Source of the DNA: Siphonodentalium dalli
Taxonomy: Eukaryota > Mollusca > Scaphopoda > Gadilida > Siphonodentaliidae
Assembly: GCA_032622095.1 (NCBI GenBank)
Contig: CP136069.1
Coordinates: 85,460,958 to 85,524,957 of the forward strand
DNA: 64,000 bases
Direction of reading: 5' to 3'
The notes under the pieces are model-generated. The model worked only from the letters and a program-made list of their open reading frames with translations. It was not told where the DNA came from and did not search any database. Shown one piece after another: positions 29,013-42,016 of this stretch (position 1 is the stretch's first letter; each line of letters opens with the position of its first letter). A program made the translations under genes and the position numbers.

Positions 29013-29449
29013 CTACCAATTTTTTTTTTTTTTTTTTTTTTTATTTTTTTTTATTTTTTTTTTTACAATTTTAATAATTTATTCTTATATTCTTTAACAG
29101 ACTTATTTTGTAGGTTTAGGTCCGATGAGATCGGCCCCTGGCACTCAAAGGGTTAAGACAACTCTCATGAATATAGAGCTCTTTGAACATCCGAGGCAGA
29201 CAAGGACATAAAATAATAGAATAGCGGCCTTGAAATGGTTGTCGAAATGGCCGCACCTCCAAGCAATACCACGACGAAAGCAACATTTGGACAAACACGT
29301 AGAAGTGAAAATGCGTATTGGTAACATAAAAGTCTGTTCAATGCTAAATATCTTTAAAGGTACACATATCATTAAAACATATCCATCTGAAAGATGTATC
29401 CCTCACTGCAACACAAGTCAACCCAAATAGCGAATTATAATATGACATT

Positions 29450-31000
29450 GCATGACATTATTTTAAATGCATGAACGCTCGCGACTACTGGAAATTAGTT
29501 GGAAAGAGCCGCGCTAATTATAATACTCAACCTGTAGAATCGCCAGCAATTAACCAATTTTATTATCATTTGCGGAAACAAATTCAACAAACGTAGATCA
29601 CAGTAATGATGAATATCTGCCGTTCACATGGTATAATTATGTCACATCTAGTGACATTGAACCCCGGGAGATCGATAACGCACTACGTAGCTTGAAATTC
29701 GGTAAGGCCAATGGAATATATAGATAAAACAAAAATGAATACATTAAAATGGCTTCCAGAAAACTGAGAACTCATCTCCAGAAATATTTTAACCTGATTC
29801 GAAAAGCGGTATTGTACCCGACGACTGGGTAATTGGTATTATTCAGCCGATCTTTAACCCTTTACCCAACAAACCGGCCAAAACCGGCCAAATAAAGCTT
29901 CAACAGCCTAAAATATCTTGGGTCTGTCTCAATAAAACCATACAAATATGGATATCATTGGAACCGGCTCCTTGACCACATTGTGATAGTTATAGTTATG
30001 CCCTGTGCCAATGCATTGGCCTAAAAAAAATCTTTTTTTTAACACTTTTTACCATTTTTTCTTACATTCTTTAACAATTTTATAATTGTTAATGTGTTAA
30101 GCCAATGCATTCTCTTATATATGCGAGGCGACCTATGGTCGACTCGCATATATAAGAGAATGCATTGGCACAGGGCCATTCTGTTGGGTAAAGGGTTAAA
30201 TCAAATGACCCGAAAAAAGCCAAATAACTATCGCCTATAATCACTTTAGTGAGTTGTATATCAAAAGTGTTCACATCTATTTTAAGGAACGTATCCAAAG
30301 CTTCCTAGAAACAAACAAACTATTAAAAGAAAATCAAGCTGGCTTCAGACAAAATGTTCAATGCTGGATCATATAATTCTAATTGACCCTGTGTAAAGCC
30401 CGGAAACGTAGCTTATACTGTGCTTTAATTCATCGGTCTATTGAAGGCTTTCGGTCGGGTCTGGAGGGTAGGACTGTGGGGGAAACTCTTTGATATTGGA
30501 ATAAAAGGTGTGGATTTAAACGTGATAATAAATATGTATAAGAACATAAAGTCTTGTGTTACACATAATGGTGTTATATCAGCGTTATTTCCATTCGAAA
30601 CTAGCGTCTGCCAGTGTGAAAAATCTTTCCCCTATCCTTTTCTCCTTATACACAAACGACCTAGAAATGGCGGTATATTTCCAACAGACATGCTTTGTGG
30701 TTCGAGCCTTCATTGCCTCAATTTCTTCTGCCTCCTGTATGCTGATGATACTGTTTATCATATTCTGCGGAAGGGCTACAATATATGTTAAATTATGCCG
30801 AATATTGCCGTATCTGGAAATTGGAAATCAATAATGCAAAAATTAATGTAGTTATCTTTGGAAACAAAAGGGAAAATATGGGCATTTTTGTTGAACGGTG
30901 AACAGATTGAAGTAACGAAACAATATAAGTACCTTGGAATGACATATAGTAATAACTGCTCTTTTGTCGAGGACAAAAAATAAGATGCTACCATGGGCCT
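29450..31000 (+). pseudogene. Degenerate non-LTR retrotransposon (reverse transcriptase remnant)
   Basis: Fragments of reverse transcriptase appear in all three frames: an NNYR block near 30225, ENQAGFRQ near 30335, FGRVWRVGLWGKL near 30445, LYADDT near 30740 (catalytic motif C) and a YKYLGM-type thumb motif near 30925. Stops and frameshifts are frequent. The palindromic element at 30000-30170 is inserted in it. Confidence 0.7.
30101..30169. repeat. Second copy of the 69-bp palindrome, inserted in a LINE
   Basis: The arms are identical to those at 28944-29012, but the central asymmetric bases are reversed. A partial arm (TGTGCCAATGCATTGGC) at about 30003-30020 may mark the other end of the full element. 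Confidence 0.85.
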
Positions 31001-32450
31001 CCCTTTAAAACGCGTTCTCGAACTCTATCACAGGGGCGTAGGAAAGAAGTTTGTATTGAGGGGCCATATTCGATGGCCGCAGGCCATCGGCCACAACTGA
31101 AATCTGGAGATGGGGAGTGCAAGAGAGGAGTGTCTCCTCTCGTCGTTGGGGTCCGTTGTACCTCCCCACAGGAAATAGTTTTGGAATTTTAAACCCTCAG
31201 ATCGCATTTCTTTGCATCTGTGACAGCATTTACTTTAAATTACCCGTTGAGGTAAAATATGGTATTTTAGTTGTTCACATGTTGTACAAACTAGTATGGA
31301 TATCATCTTTGGACTCTCATAAGCGTGTGTGTGTACACATGGAGCAGTCTTCCATGAAAACATGATATGTAGGTTTATACTTACATAATTATATATTCAC
31401 ACTTCCAGATTTCTCAGCCGAATCCATAGCAGTATTAGGGTGTATACACACATGCATGTAATGTCTGTATGTAAAATACATGTATTTTACATGGCCACAC
31501 CAATAATTGACAAACTTAATCACCTGCGCGCGAGAGGTCAATTTCACCAGTGAGTAGTTATGAGCCATTATCAAACAAACTGCCATCAAGAAATTTCAGG
31601 CCAGTCATAAACATGTCTTCTTTCGTGGATGCCGAAATGAGTAATTCTTGTCTGATATATGTTGCTGTTTTTCACGAGTTATAATTCATTTCGAAAAGTG
31701 TTTTACTTATATATTCCGTAGTTGTAAATTTTGCGTATACATGTACAACTGTATAACACAAGAGAGGGAAGGTGACGTAGTTGGGAACTCGTAGCTAGGC
31801 AACCCTTTCGCCGAATGAAGACAAACAGCAACACCATGCATTCAAATTTAAAGCTGTATAATATGTTCATAATTATATGAATAGCATAAATTGCTGCATA
31901 TTAGATTAATCACTCGTAGAAAACAGACATGACTACGATATTTATAAAGCAGGGTGTCAGGACTCAGGGTGCTGCATGCACACCCCCGTCGAGGAAATGT
32001 GCAATGGTGAATTCGGTAGCTTCTGGGATAATATAGCTCCCGTGCATGTTGGGGGTCATAGCCCCCTGCGTTGGGGAAGAAGCCATCACTGGTATTAACA
32101 TCAATAGAAGACTGACAATGATTTAAACAGTCAACGGCTCTTCAGTGGTTCAGAGTTTAACTCACTGATGTGGTCAAACACAGTCGCAATGATTGGGTTG
32201 TCAGCGGACACATATTACACGGTATGTATGATCCATGTAAAACGCCGAATACACGATATTTACAGAGATTACATGCATGTGTGTATATCCACCCTCAGTG
32301 CATGTAACTGCAAATGTTTGAACAACTGTTAATCAGGTAGAATCAGGAAAACACAATTTAATGTCATAGTATGGAATGGATTATGGATACACTGGCTTAC
32401 TATAAACACAATAACTTTATTACTGTGAATTAACTAGAACATTCTTGCAA
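31001..32450. other. No gene seen
   Basis: Short unrecognised frames only. AGAGAGGAGTGTCTCCTCTC near 31120 is a small hairpin. Confidence 0.4.
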
Positions 32451-32459
32451 GATGACAAC

Positions 32460-32682
32460 CAAGTATAGTGGGTTCAGTAGTGGCCGAAGTAAGCCTTCTC
32501 CGATCAAAAGAACGCACAAACTCCGCGGCTATCTTCTGGTTTAACATGGTGTCACACTCGCCCTTGTGAATGTTCAGTAACATGGCGTTGTTGAGTCGTT
32601 GATCACTCAGCAGTTGCCGTAGTCGCTGGCATGGTGAGAAATATCCTGATCAGCCTGTCAACTTCCATCAAAAGATGCTGAT
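32460..32682 (-). pseudogene. hAT-family transposase fragment (C-terminal dimerisation region)
   Basis: On the minus strand one frame reads LLMEVDRLIRIFLTMPATTA, then TAE and a stop. A second frame continues RLNNAMLLNIHKGECD and IAAEFVRSFDRRR. These are the two conserved blocks of the hAT C-terminal dimerisation domain as seen in ZMYM1/THAP-type proteins. The stretch normally between them is missing, with a frame change, so this is dead sequence. Confidence 0.65.
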
Positions 32683-32734
32683 AAAACTCTCTTTTTTGAC
32701 ATGACAGGGCTGATAGTAGTAGTGGTATGCGGCT

Positions 32735-32842
32735 TATACGGACCGTGGCTCTTACGGACCCTGGCTCTTACGGACCCTGGCTTTTACGGACCACCGGCTC
32801 TTACGGACCCTGGCTTATACGGACCCCGGCTTATACGGACCC
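32735..32842. repeat. Minisatellite, ~17-bp unit CTTAYACGGACCCYGG
   Basis: About six copies in tandem, with unit variants GGCTCTTACGGACCCT and GGCTTATACGGACCCC. Unrelated to its neighbours. Confidence 0.85.
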
Positions 32843-33029
32843 TCAATTTTATTGTTTATGTTTTATGTTTATTTAAATAAATTTAGATTATGATTGTCTT
32901 TTCACACATATATCTGTATTAATTGAGATTTTCGGTAATTTTGTAAGTTTGTGTTATACAACAGTATTCAGCGATTGGAATTATGGTTCTTTAAATATAT
33001 ACTCAAAGCAAAAAGGTCCACACAAATGA

Positions 33030-33715
33030 TATGACATACGGTGAACTTGGCATATTCCCAGTCACGTTGAAAATCAAACATCAGATGTTGGATTATTGGG
33101 GTCACTTAGTGAGAGTGAAGTCGAAACAAGATCGCATATACTAATTACTGGACGCTGGGTAGTAGGTACAACCAAAGGGACAGGTATGTTTAATAATAAA
33201 TCCAAATGCACCAATTATATTTACTCCTTATTAAATGAAATTGGGCTCAGTGGCACATGGGGGACACACTCTCCCAGGTCTCTGAAATTATTCCACGAGG
33301 CTACAAAAGATCAACTTCAAGATGGTGGCGAACATTGTATTCATCAGATAAGTATAGTACCTATTGATACATCAAAACAATATACAGAGATGAGGTATAC
33401 TTCTCGAAATTGCAAACGAACGATTCTTTTATTTTTCAATTTCGTACTCGAAATCATCGCTTACCAATAGAAAGAGGAGACTTGATAGATTTACCGGATG
33501 ATGAAAAACTTAGCAAATTGTGCGACAAGGATGCTCCAGGTAATGAACTACACACCCTTCTTGAATGCAATGCCCTGGTCGATTTAAGGCAAAAACATAC
33601 AGTAAAATATTACCACACACATATGGCCCACAGCAACTGGATATTATCGCAACTATTTAATAACCCAAAAGCGAAGGTGTTGCTTGGAATCTGATTTTAA
33701 CATCTGATAATATAT
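33030..33715 (+). pseudogene. Non-LTR retrotransposon C-terminal fragment
   Basis: TYGELGIFPVTLKIKHQMLD near 33040 corresponds to the YGELGRWPLDIEIKKRM block of the LINE at 62.3 kb. FRTRNHRLPIERG and a degenerate cysteine motif (CDKDAPGNELHTLLEC) near 33430-33570 match its C-terminal zinc-binding region. Frames alternate, so it is inactive. Confidence 0.7.
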
Positions 33716-33972
33716 AACCATCATCCATCCTCACAGTGAAATACTTTGTGGCCAAAACTAACATTATATGACATCACCGATTAAATGACATTTTCCCAGA
33801 AAAGAGTTATTTGAAGGCATAATTTTGTATATATCACGTGATCAAAAACTAAGTAATCTCCAGAAACGGATGAGCTCAAACATGTTAAATAATTGAATTT
33901 CTAAATAACTTTTTATTTTACACAAGGATAAACACCTGTTTAGATATTTTTGTTTTCTTAAACAAGAACAAT

Positions 33973-34153
33973 GTTTTCTTATCAGGTAAATTAGTTCTCA
34001 TAATTAGAAAATTATTCTCACATGTTTTCTTGGAAAGGTAAATTCTTGAAATGAGAAAAAATACTTCCATGTTCTCATTTCAAGAATTTACCAAGAACAA
34101 AATGTGAGAATAATTTTCTAATTATGAGAACTAAATTTACTTTGTAAGAAAAC
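33973..34153. repeat. Hairpin element with ~85-bp arms
   Basis: GTTTTCTTATCAGGTAAATT, AGTTCTCATAATTAGAAAAT and GTAAATTCTTGAAATGAGAA on the left are mirrored on the right, meeting near 34059. The following ~450 bp is a low-complexity mix of TTTCTAG and AAGAAA motifs. Confidence 0.8.
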
Positions 34154-34654
34154 TTTTATGTTATTTTGAAGAAAAACAAATTATAATTTGACCACAAACT
34201 TTTCTTAATTTTATAAATGCTAGAAACATATTTTCTTATATTTCTAGAAATTTGAGAATAGTTTTCTTAATTTTCTCTAGAAAGTACGAAAGTGCCTTTC
34301 TTAACATATTAGGAAATAAAATATAGGTTTAAGAAATCTATTTTCTAGGTATAAGATCAAGAACATTTTCTAGGTATACTCCCAAAATGTCTAGTCTAGA
34401 TAACTTGTTCTTGACGTTTGAGAAAATATTTCTTACAGTTTTCTAGATATTTAGGAAAAGACTTTCTATGATTGAAGAAAATATTTCTTACCTTTCTAGA
34501 TATTGGGAAAAAGACATTCCATGATTTAAGAAATTATTTCTTACTATTAAGAAAATATGGGAATATAATTAATCAGTTCTCAGAAAACATTGAAAAACTA
34601 TTCTCATAATTATAAATTAAATTTTCTAAATATTAGAAAATATAATGAAATAAA

Positions 34655-36170
34655 ATATTCTAGGTATACTCAGGGGGGGGTCGGAAAATATTTCCAGGCA
34701 CGTATGATCATTTTAATTTTTTCCGGCCACGGGGGACCCACCCACCCAATTTCTTCCGTTTCCGGCCTTTTTTTCCAGGCAATTTTGGACACCCACCCTT
34801 TTTGTTCCGTTTCAGGAAGTTTTTCCGGTCAGTTTTTGACACCCACCCCCCTTAAATTTGAGAAAAATTATCAATTGAGCAACCAAATAGCTGATTATCC
34901 TGCATTATCATAATTTATTGCGCGATATTTGAATAGAACAGTGCATAATGAGATAACTATACTATTTGAATTTATCATATAAGTGTCATTAATCAAGAAA
35001 TGTGTCAACATAATCACATTTCTAGGGATATATAGGCAGAGTGCCAAGGTTTTTATTAACATTCATTTTCATAATATATAGTCACATGATCTAGTCACAT
35101 AATCACATTTGAGTATTCTACAGAATACATGGTACCGTACCGGTACAACAAATTTCAGATTATTTGATATTTTGATATTTGCTATGTGATATACAGTAAT
35201 GCCCTAATTAATCGACTCCATAACCACAGCAGAATAATGGGTAATTTAATTTTAATTTCCGACTAAATCCTGAAAAATTACCCATTATTCTGCTGTGGTT
35301 ATGGAGTCGTTTAATTAGGGCATTACTGTATTGCTGGAATCAAATTGTTTATCAAAACATGTGGAAATAAATACAACTGTTCATCCCAGTTTGAAGAATA
35401 ATGCTAATACCAAACATAACCATGATATACATGCGTGACTCTTCTTGTGGCATCTCAGAAACCAGAACTGAGGAAACATGTTATTGCGTGTAATGGCATG
35501 CTGGTAGCCACTGCCTGAAGTAATAGGCTTCGTAATAATTGGGAATAATATGGATGGATAGCCCAATTTCACTTCTTTTTTGCTCACGATATCAGTGACG
35601 ATAAAATCTTCGTTACTGTGATTAACATTACAAGCTGATCCACATTAACATGGAAAACAATGTGAAATTGTTCAAGCTGGCCCGGCTGGCCTTCAATTTA
35701 TTTGTTAAGATTTTATGTTTTACGTTGTCAAAAGTCTATTTTATTCCATTATTTATTATATCTTTATTTCCATGTCACATATGGTCAAGTGTGCTTCATT
35801 TTATTGCTTATTTTCAACTGAGTTCTGCATAGTTATTCTTATTTTGTTGTATCAGTAGATGGAATCCTGATTAAATTTTATTTTTCCAATAGCGCAGTGT
35901 CTAGTTCTATCAAGTTGAATTTGGGTTATTGTTGGCCATTGTGCAACTGATCCAACTTCTGATAACCTCTATATGTAGTATAGCATTAGTATTAACTATA
36001 TATGACCTGTTTCTGTTCAAAACACATCAAAATAAGACTCAATTGCAGGAATGGAAAAAAAAATTGGCATATGAAAAAAACTGTTTTGGACACAAGAGAC
36101 ACCCACCCACCCAATCATACGTGCCTGGAATTTTTTTCCGACCCCCCCCCCCCCCCTGGGTATACTCCCA
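34655..36170. mobile_element. Candidate non-autonomous element bounded by GTATACYCAGGGGGGG inverted ends
   Basis: The left end has GGTATACTCAGGGGGG, TCGGAAAATATTTCCAGGCA and CGTATGAT. The right end is the complement (ATCATACGTGCCTGGAATTT, then poly-C and TGGGTATAC). Arms are ~45-60 bp, span ~1.5 kb. No transposase. A MITE (35192-35330) lies inside. The right end abuts the LINE at 36170. Confidence 0.5.
35192..35330. mobile_element. MITE, near-perfect 139-bp palindrome, TACAGTAATGCCC termini
   Basis: TACAGTAATGCCCTAATTAA at the left is mirrored by TTAATTAGGGCATTACTGTA at the right, with AACCACAGCAGAATAATGGG also mirrored. TA at the ends and the TACAGT start resemble Tc1/mariner-derived MITEs. 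This is the best-preserved copy in the window. Confidence 0.85.
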
Positions 36171-38160
36171 AGATAATATTTATAAGAAAGACGACCCTAG
36201 TGAACCCTCAAATTATCGCCCAGTTTCTTTACTTTGTTGCTTGTCAAAAAATTTCGAAAAGTGTATCTACTCTCACTTGAATACATAGTTCAGGACCAAC
36301 AACCTCCTAACACATCTTCAGTCAGGATTCACCCCTAATGACAGCACAGTCTTTCGGTTAACAGACGTCTATCATTATATAATATCTTCACTTGATAGCG
36401 GTAAAGAAATTAGATGCCTGTTCTGCGACGTTAGCAAGGCTTTTGATAAGGCATGGCACCGCGGTCTTATGTTTAAACTCAAAAGTATGGGAATTATCGG
36501 CGCGACATACGATCTTCTGGAAAAGTACTTAGATAATAGACAGCAGCGAGTATTTGTTTCAAATTCCAAGTCAAGCTTGAAGAATGTCTCAGCTGGTGTG
36601 CCCCAGGGATCCATACTTGGCCCTCTTCTATTTTTAGTCTACATTAACGACTTTGTAGAAAATGTGATGAGCAATATAAGGCTTTTTGCTGACGATACGT
36701 CTCTATATCTTTCGATCGAAGACCCCATATTGGCCGCAGAAGTTATTAACAACGACATCAGGTTGTTATTCGAGTGGTCGCAAAAATGGCAAGTTAAATT
36801 CAATCCCATCAAAACAGAGTCACTTCTGATATCATGGAAGACCAACGCTATCGACCACTCACCACTTCAGATGTCTGGGCAGAATATTGAAGAAATTGAA
36901 ACACATAAGCACCTAGGTCTAACTTTTAATGGGGATGGTACCTGGCATGATCATATAACTGCATGATATTGAAAATCAAGCTACAAGTCGACTTTATATA
37001 CTGAGGAAGTATAAATTCATTTTGGACAGGAGAACCCTCGAACGTATATACTTATCTTACATCCGCCCAGTAATGGAATATGCTTCCTCAGTATGGGATA
37101 ATTGTACAGACCATCTCGAAGACATCCAATACGAAGCCGCGCGATTGGTCACATGGGCAACTAGAAGCTGTAGTAAGGAATCTTTATTACGGGAAACCGA
37201 TTGGGACACACTTTCGAGCAGAAGAGAAAAAGCAAAACTTATTCAATTTTTCAAAATGATTAAGCGAGACACGCCTCATTACTTATATACGCTTGTCCCT
37301 CCGGTATCTGGAAGCCAAACCAATTACGATTTCAGATAAAAAGGCCTCAGGCGCCCCCGTTTTTTGCGACAAGATATGAAAATTCATTCCTGCCAGCCAC
37401 CGTAAAAGTATGGAATAGCCTTCCACCAGAAGCGAAAAGTTGTGACACAGTATCAGAATTCAAGAGATATATCTCCAAAAATCACAATAGCATACCATCA
37501 TATTGTTATACAACGTTTACAATACCAAGTAAAATCTACCACTGTCGTCTGAGAACCTACTGCAGTAACTTGAAATATGATCTGTTTTGTAACCACCTAA
37601 ATAATAATCAATTCTGCGATTGTGGGGAACTAGAGACCGCCGAACATTTTTTACTTCACTGTCCAATTTACAAAAAAGAGAGAGATAACTGTTTTGTGGG
37701 TCCTATTATGACATTAAATGTGAACACTTTACTTAATGGGTCGGTTAATTCAACGTACAGTGAAAATACAGTCATTTTCATGTCACTCCAAATATTCATA
37801 GATAGAACCAAACGATTTAACTGAGTTCCATCACTAACAGATATACATATCGCATCCAAAGAGTAGTGAAAATAAATAAGAGCGCTATCACAGTTAAATT
37901 ATGTAATCCGGGGGGGGGGGGGGGGGGGTCGGACATGCGGCGATCAGCCGCGGATATGCTCGCGGGTGTCTGTGGAATGGACAATTCATCACTCGAGACC
38001 AAAATATATCATGAAGCAATTTTATATCGCGGAAATGGCCACGAATAAGTCTAGGCTTACTGCCAGATCCCTTTATCTCATATGTATGTTTGTGTATGTT
38101 TATATATATGTATTTATGTGCCTTTTTCAGCCTTTTTGAGAAATAAAATATTGTTTACAC
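36171..38160 (+). pseudogene. Non-LTR retrotransposon (jockey/CR1-like), 5'-truncated, frameshifted
   Basis: Reverse transcriptase is readable from KKDDPSEPSNYRPVSLLCCL near 36185. It continues through SGFTPNDSTV, FCDVSKAFDKAWH (motif A) near 36425, AGVPQGSILGPLLF near 36590, RLFADDTSLY (motif C) near 36680 and a THKHLGLTF thumb block near 36905. A stop or frame change follows near 36965, after which RIYLSYIRPVMEYASSVWDN (from 37040) continues. A CDCGELETAEHFLLHC zinc-binding tail lies near 37615. The 3' end is near 38160 with AAATAAAATATTG. At least three frame breaks make it inactive. A run of about 19 G at about 37910-37928 lies in the 3' region. Confidence 0.85.
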
Positions 38161-40740
38161 TAAGATAATATTTCTTGTTTTAAGTTTTTTTTCTTAAAAT
38201 AAGAAAATCCGTTGTGTACATAAGATTGGCAAACTAAGATACTGTATACAAAAATAAAAACAATTTAAGGAAAAAATGTATAGAACTATTTCTTTAAAGA
38301 GTAGGAATTCCTGGTGTTCCCCGGCTCTATTTTAGTGTCGAGTGCGGTTCACTCTTTGTAGTGAAGAATCATGTTCAATTAAAGCAATCAAAACCAAGTT
38401 AAACTCACAATACACAGTGGAAATATTCTGCAACATCTCTAATGCATGCAGGTATATATGGTTACAAAGTCGGTAATCCAAATGTATTGTTATGGTTGTT
38501 GTATAACTTATATTGTTGTGTCAACTTTATCATAAAAAAACAATGGCATGTCGAAACATCGTTTTAATCAGGGGTATAATTTTACTAAAATGTTTCAGTG
38601 TATGATCCCATATATGCTTAAATATGCCCAAAAACGTCATATTACTGAATGAAACCCTTACAATATAAGAGCACAATAGACGACCGCTTACATCAGCTAA
38701 TTTCATTACCAACCTAGCTTCCCATACCAGAAAAAAAGTTGCCAAAAAGCAAATGGCCAAAACTTTTGTTTAAACAATGGCGGGTGCACTTGTGAAATTT
38801 CAATACATCGGAGTCGTAGTCTTGCAATGGGTGGCATTCATCTGAGTGAGGTGTATAAAAACTCAACAGCCATCTTGGTTACGGCAGGGATGCCCTTAAA
38901 TTAACATGATATGTACATATTTACCTTGCTATTTTTGTTATTATCATCACGCGAGGGAGTTAAATAAGTCTCAGTTACTACATGTATACGCCGAACAAGT
39001 ACGTCCATTATCACATGGAGCCTCGTCCATTGTCATGATGTCAAAACCTCAAAACTCAAAAGTACATCGTCGTCCGTACTCATGCAGTTGTTGCAAATAC
39101 CACACTTCTTTGAATAGCAATTGTTATACCAGTACACAGATCTCCCCTTTCTCGATGAATATTGGTAAACCAAATGTAGGACTTTAATTAATCGCAAGCG
39201 GTTGTGCGTTAGCCCGGATGTATATAGCACAGTCCAATGGGTAGAGTTATATAGGGAAACTGGCATTGGTCAGAGAAGGCGATGCATGAACAAATGGTCC
39301 TTTTAAGCAAAATAAAATGGTAATTTTAGGCAAAATAAAAGCGGCCATCAGGGCGTTTCTGTGGTATGAATGTTGTTACATAATTGGACAAATGAAAAAC
39401 AATATTATATATACTATGAAATTATGGTAAAGGTTTTATTTGAAATACATGTAATGTCATGCATGTATATGCTGATATCGTGAACATTTCCATATGCATG
39501 AATTCGTCCATTATCTCCTCCCTCGTCCATTGTCGAGTTGTAAGTGGTGAGTACAATCATATTTATCCTCATTGGTTCTAAAAGGGAAAAGTGCAGTAAT
39601 ATCTAAGTGGGATCTTTCGAAGTTATTATATATAAATAAAAATAAACGATATAGTATTGTCGTTTCCAAAATACCCGACCGGGCGTGGAAATCGCCGTAC
39701 GTCCCTCTTATTGTCCCTATTGTCACTTCCGGTTACACAGTCTTATCTGCATGATGATAGCGCTAAGAAGATATGCTGATGCAGTCAATATTAGTGACCC
39801 GTTCCAACTTCCCGTTTGGTCTTTTATGAAACCTGGAATGAACAACATACACGTCTCTGAACAAACAGGCACTATATATTAGTCTGGACCGAGCTATAGA
39901 ACTAGGGCCTTTATTAATATAGTTCATAGCCTTTTATTTGAATCCCAAATAGCAAATATCACATACATGTATCGCCTGTAATTAGCCTGATTTACAATTT
40001 ATTGATATACCTGTAATTGCATGAGTAGTACCCAGTATACCAAGTGAATATATCCCATTTAAAACACCGTGATATGATTATGATGTATGTGTCGTGTATA
40101 CACACATACACATGATTGTGTACTAGCGTAAGATACAATGGTGTCAAATTCAGCAGTTCAATTAATTGTAGAATCATATTGACACAATCCGTGGGCTACT
40201 TAATGTTCAGTCTACCAATGTATACCAGGGTTCTCAACTTTCCAAATGTAAAAATCAAAGTATTGGATAGTTAGGGTGTCCTGTTAATGATATGGCACAC
40301 AACACTTCAACTGGGTAAATTAACATTTGTAGAATACACCAATTAGTGTACTGTCAACATTATTGTTTCTCAACATTGTTGTGAATAACTTGATAGCACG
40401 CACATTGTACCAGGGTATACATACTAGGGTATGCAACATGCTATTATTTTATTCAAAGGTTTTCTTAGAATAAGAGAGACCGCAGTGAACACAGATGGGT
40501 CTGGAATGGAAAATTCAGAAATTGTTGCGTACACAAAGGCTAAAACTCATGTCCTGTGTACACTTAATGTGTGTACTGTGTGACAACCCACAGTATAGTC
40601 TGTTACATACATCATGCTTGGTATGTTGGGATGATAGTGGAGTACAAGGTCAATTAATGTGCTCAATATACGGAAAGTCCCAAGTTATACACCAGGGTTA
40701 TATACCATATAGTATACGAGGGTAGGATCCGCGTGTACTT
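38161..40740. other. No gene seen
   Basis: Several frames of 60-90 codons occur on both strands, but none has a recognisable motif or consistent splice context. Confidence 0.4.
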
Positions 40741-40744
40741 GTTC

Positions 40745-41395
40745 AAATGGGTGGTTCGAACCATACTTCAATCTCTGGAAAATTGGTGTGTACCATTCCA
40801 TTGTCGCTGGTCTCGGTCGGCGGCCGGAAATTTCCGAGAATATTTATGACCTTCCCAACTTCCGCCATAACGCATATTCGGATTTCGGATAGCTTGTGTA
40901 CGCTCTGCAACTCAGAATTAGGCGACGAGTATCATGTCATCCTTAGATGTATTGAACGCGTACAATGTCTGTGACCGTAATATTACCTTATACCAAACGT
41001 CACAAGCTGTTGCAGCACTATATATTCAATAGTCGCAACAGAAATATTACCAAGAATCTCTCAATCTTTATCAAAAGGGTCATCGATATATTCCGGAACT
41101 CTCGAGGCTACATTTCGGACAAACAAGTATTAACCCCCTTCAAATATATGCCGACGTAAAATACATGTACCCAAAACTTTATAAAGAATGATCCCAACAC
41201 CAATATAATAGTTTATGTCTATAGCTATCTGCGCTCTACATGATAGCACCATGTAATCTCAGATATCACTAATCAAACATGTCCAATGTCGCACTACACA
41301 GCCCCCTAATTATCCACTGTATTAATTGAATTTGTAACTATACCTTGCATTCTGTAATATCTTCATGTGATGTTCAAAGAAATAAATTGAATTGA
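40745..41395 (+). pseudogene. Non-LTR retrotransposon 3' fragment
   Basis: GGRKFPRIF and a LCTLCNSELGDEYHVILRC zinc motif near 40900-40955 match the C-terminus of the LINE at 62.3 kb. The tail ends in AAATAAATTGAATTGAA at about 41380, a typical LINE 3' end. Only the last few hundred bases remain. Confidence 0.7.
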
Positions 41396-42016
41396 AGCAT
41401 GAACAACACGCGTGCAGTTGGTACACTATTTTGTAATGACGGCAAAGTTTTTATTATATTATCTGTTAACTATTAGATCTTTATAATTTTAATTTACGAA
41501 AATTCCCATAAGCAAATGAGCCTATATAGTGTCAGTTAATAAATATGTCAATATAAATCCACCAACAATATTCCTGTCGTAAAAGTTCACAATATTTATA
41601 TTAATCATAATTCGTAATTACCATCCAGTCTGCCGAATATCGACGTGCCGGCGTGTTTCTTATAAGGTTTCTATAGCTAGTGGTGAACAAGTAAACTATG
41701 CTTCTTGTAACAACCGTTTGGGAGTAGCTCCTCGCCTCCCCCGGGCACAGCATCCCCACCCATGGAAATCAGAATGTCCGACATGTTCAATACCAGCTCA
41801 AAAATGAGTCATATACAGCATAAGTGAACGAAGATATTAATAAGGTTATGATACCGGGATTCCCCGGGGTGGGGATGTTGTGCCCGTGGGTGAGGGGCCA
41901 CACCCAAACAGGTGTTCTAAATTGGATCGTTTACGTGTGCACTACTCACTACTCCCCCTTTAAATAGCATGTCGAACATCATAAAGCAAGCGTGTATACG
42001 CATATATAGTACTAAC

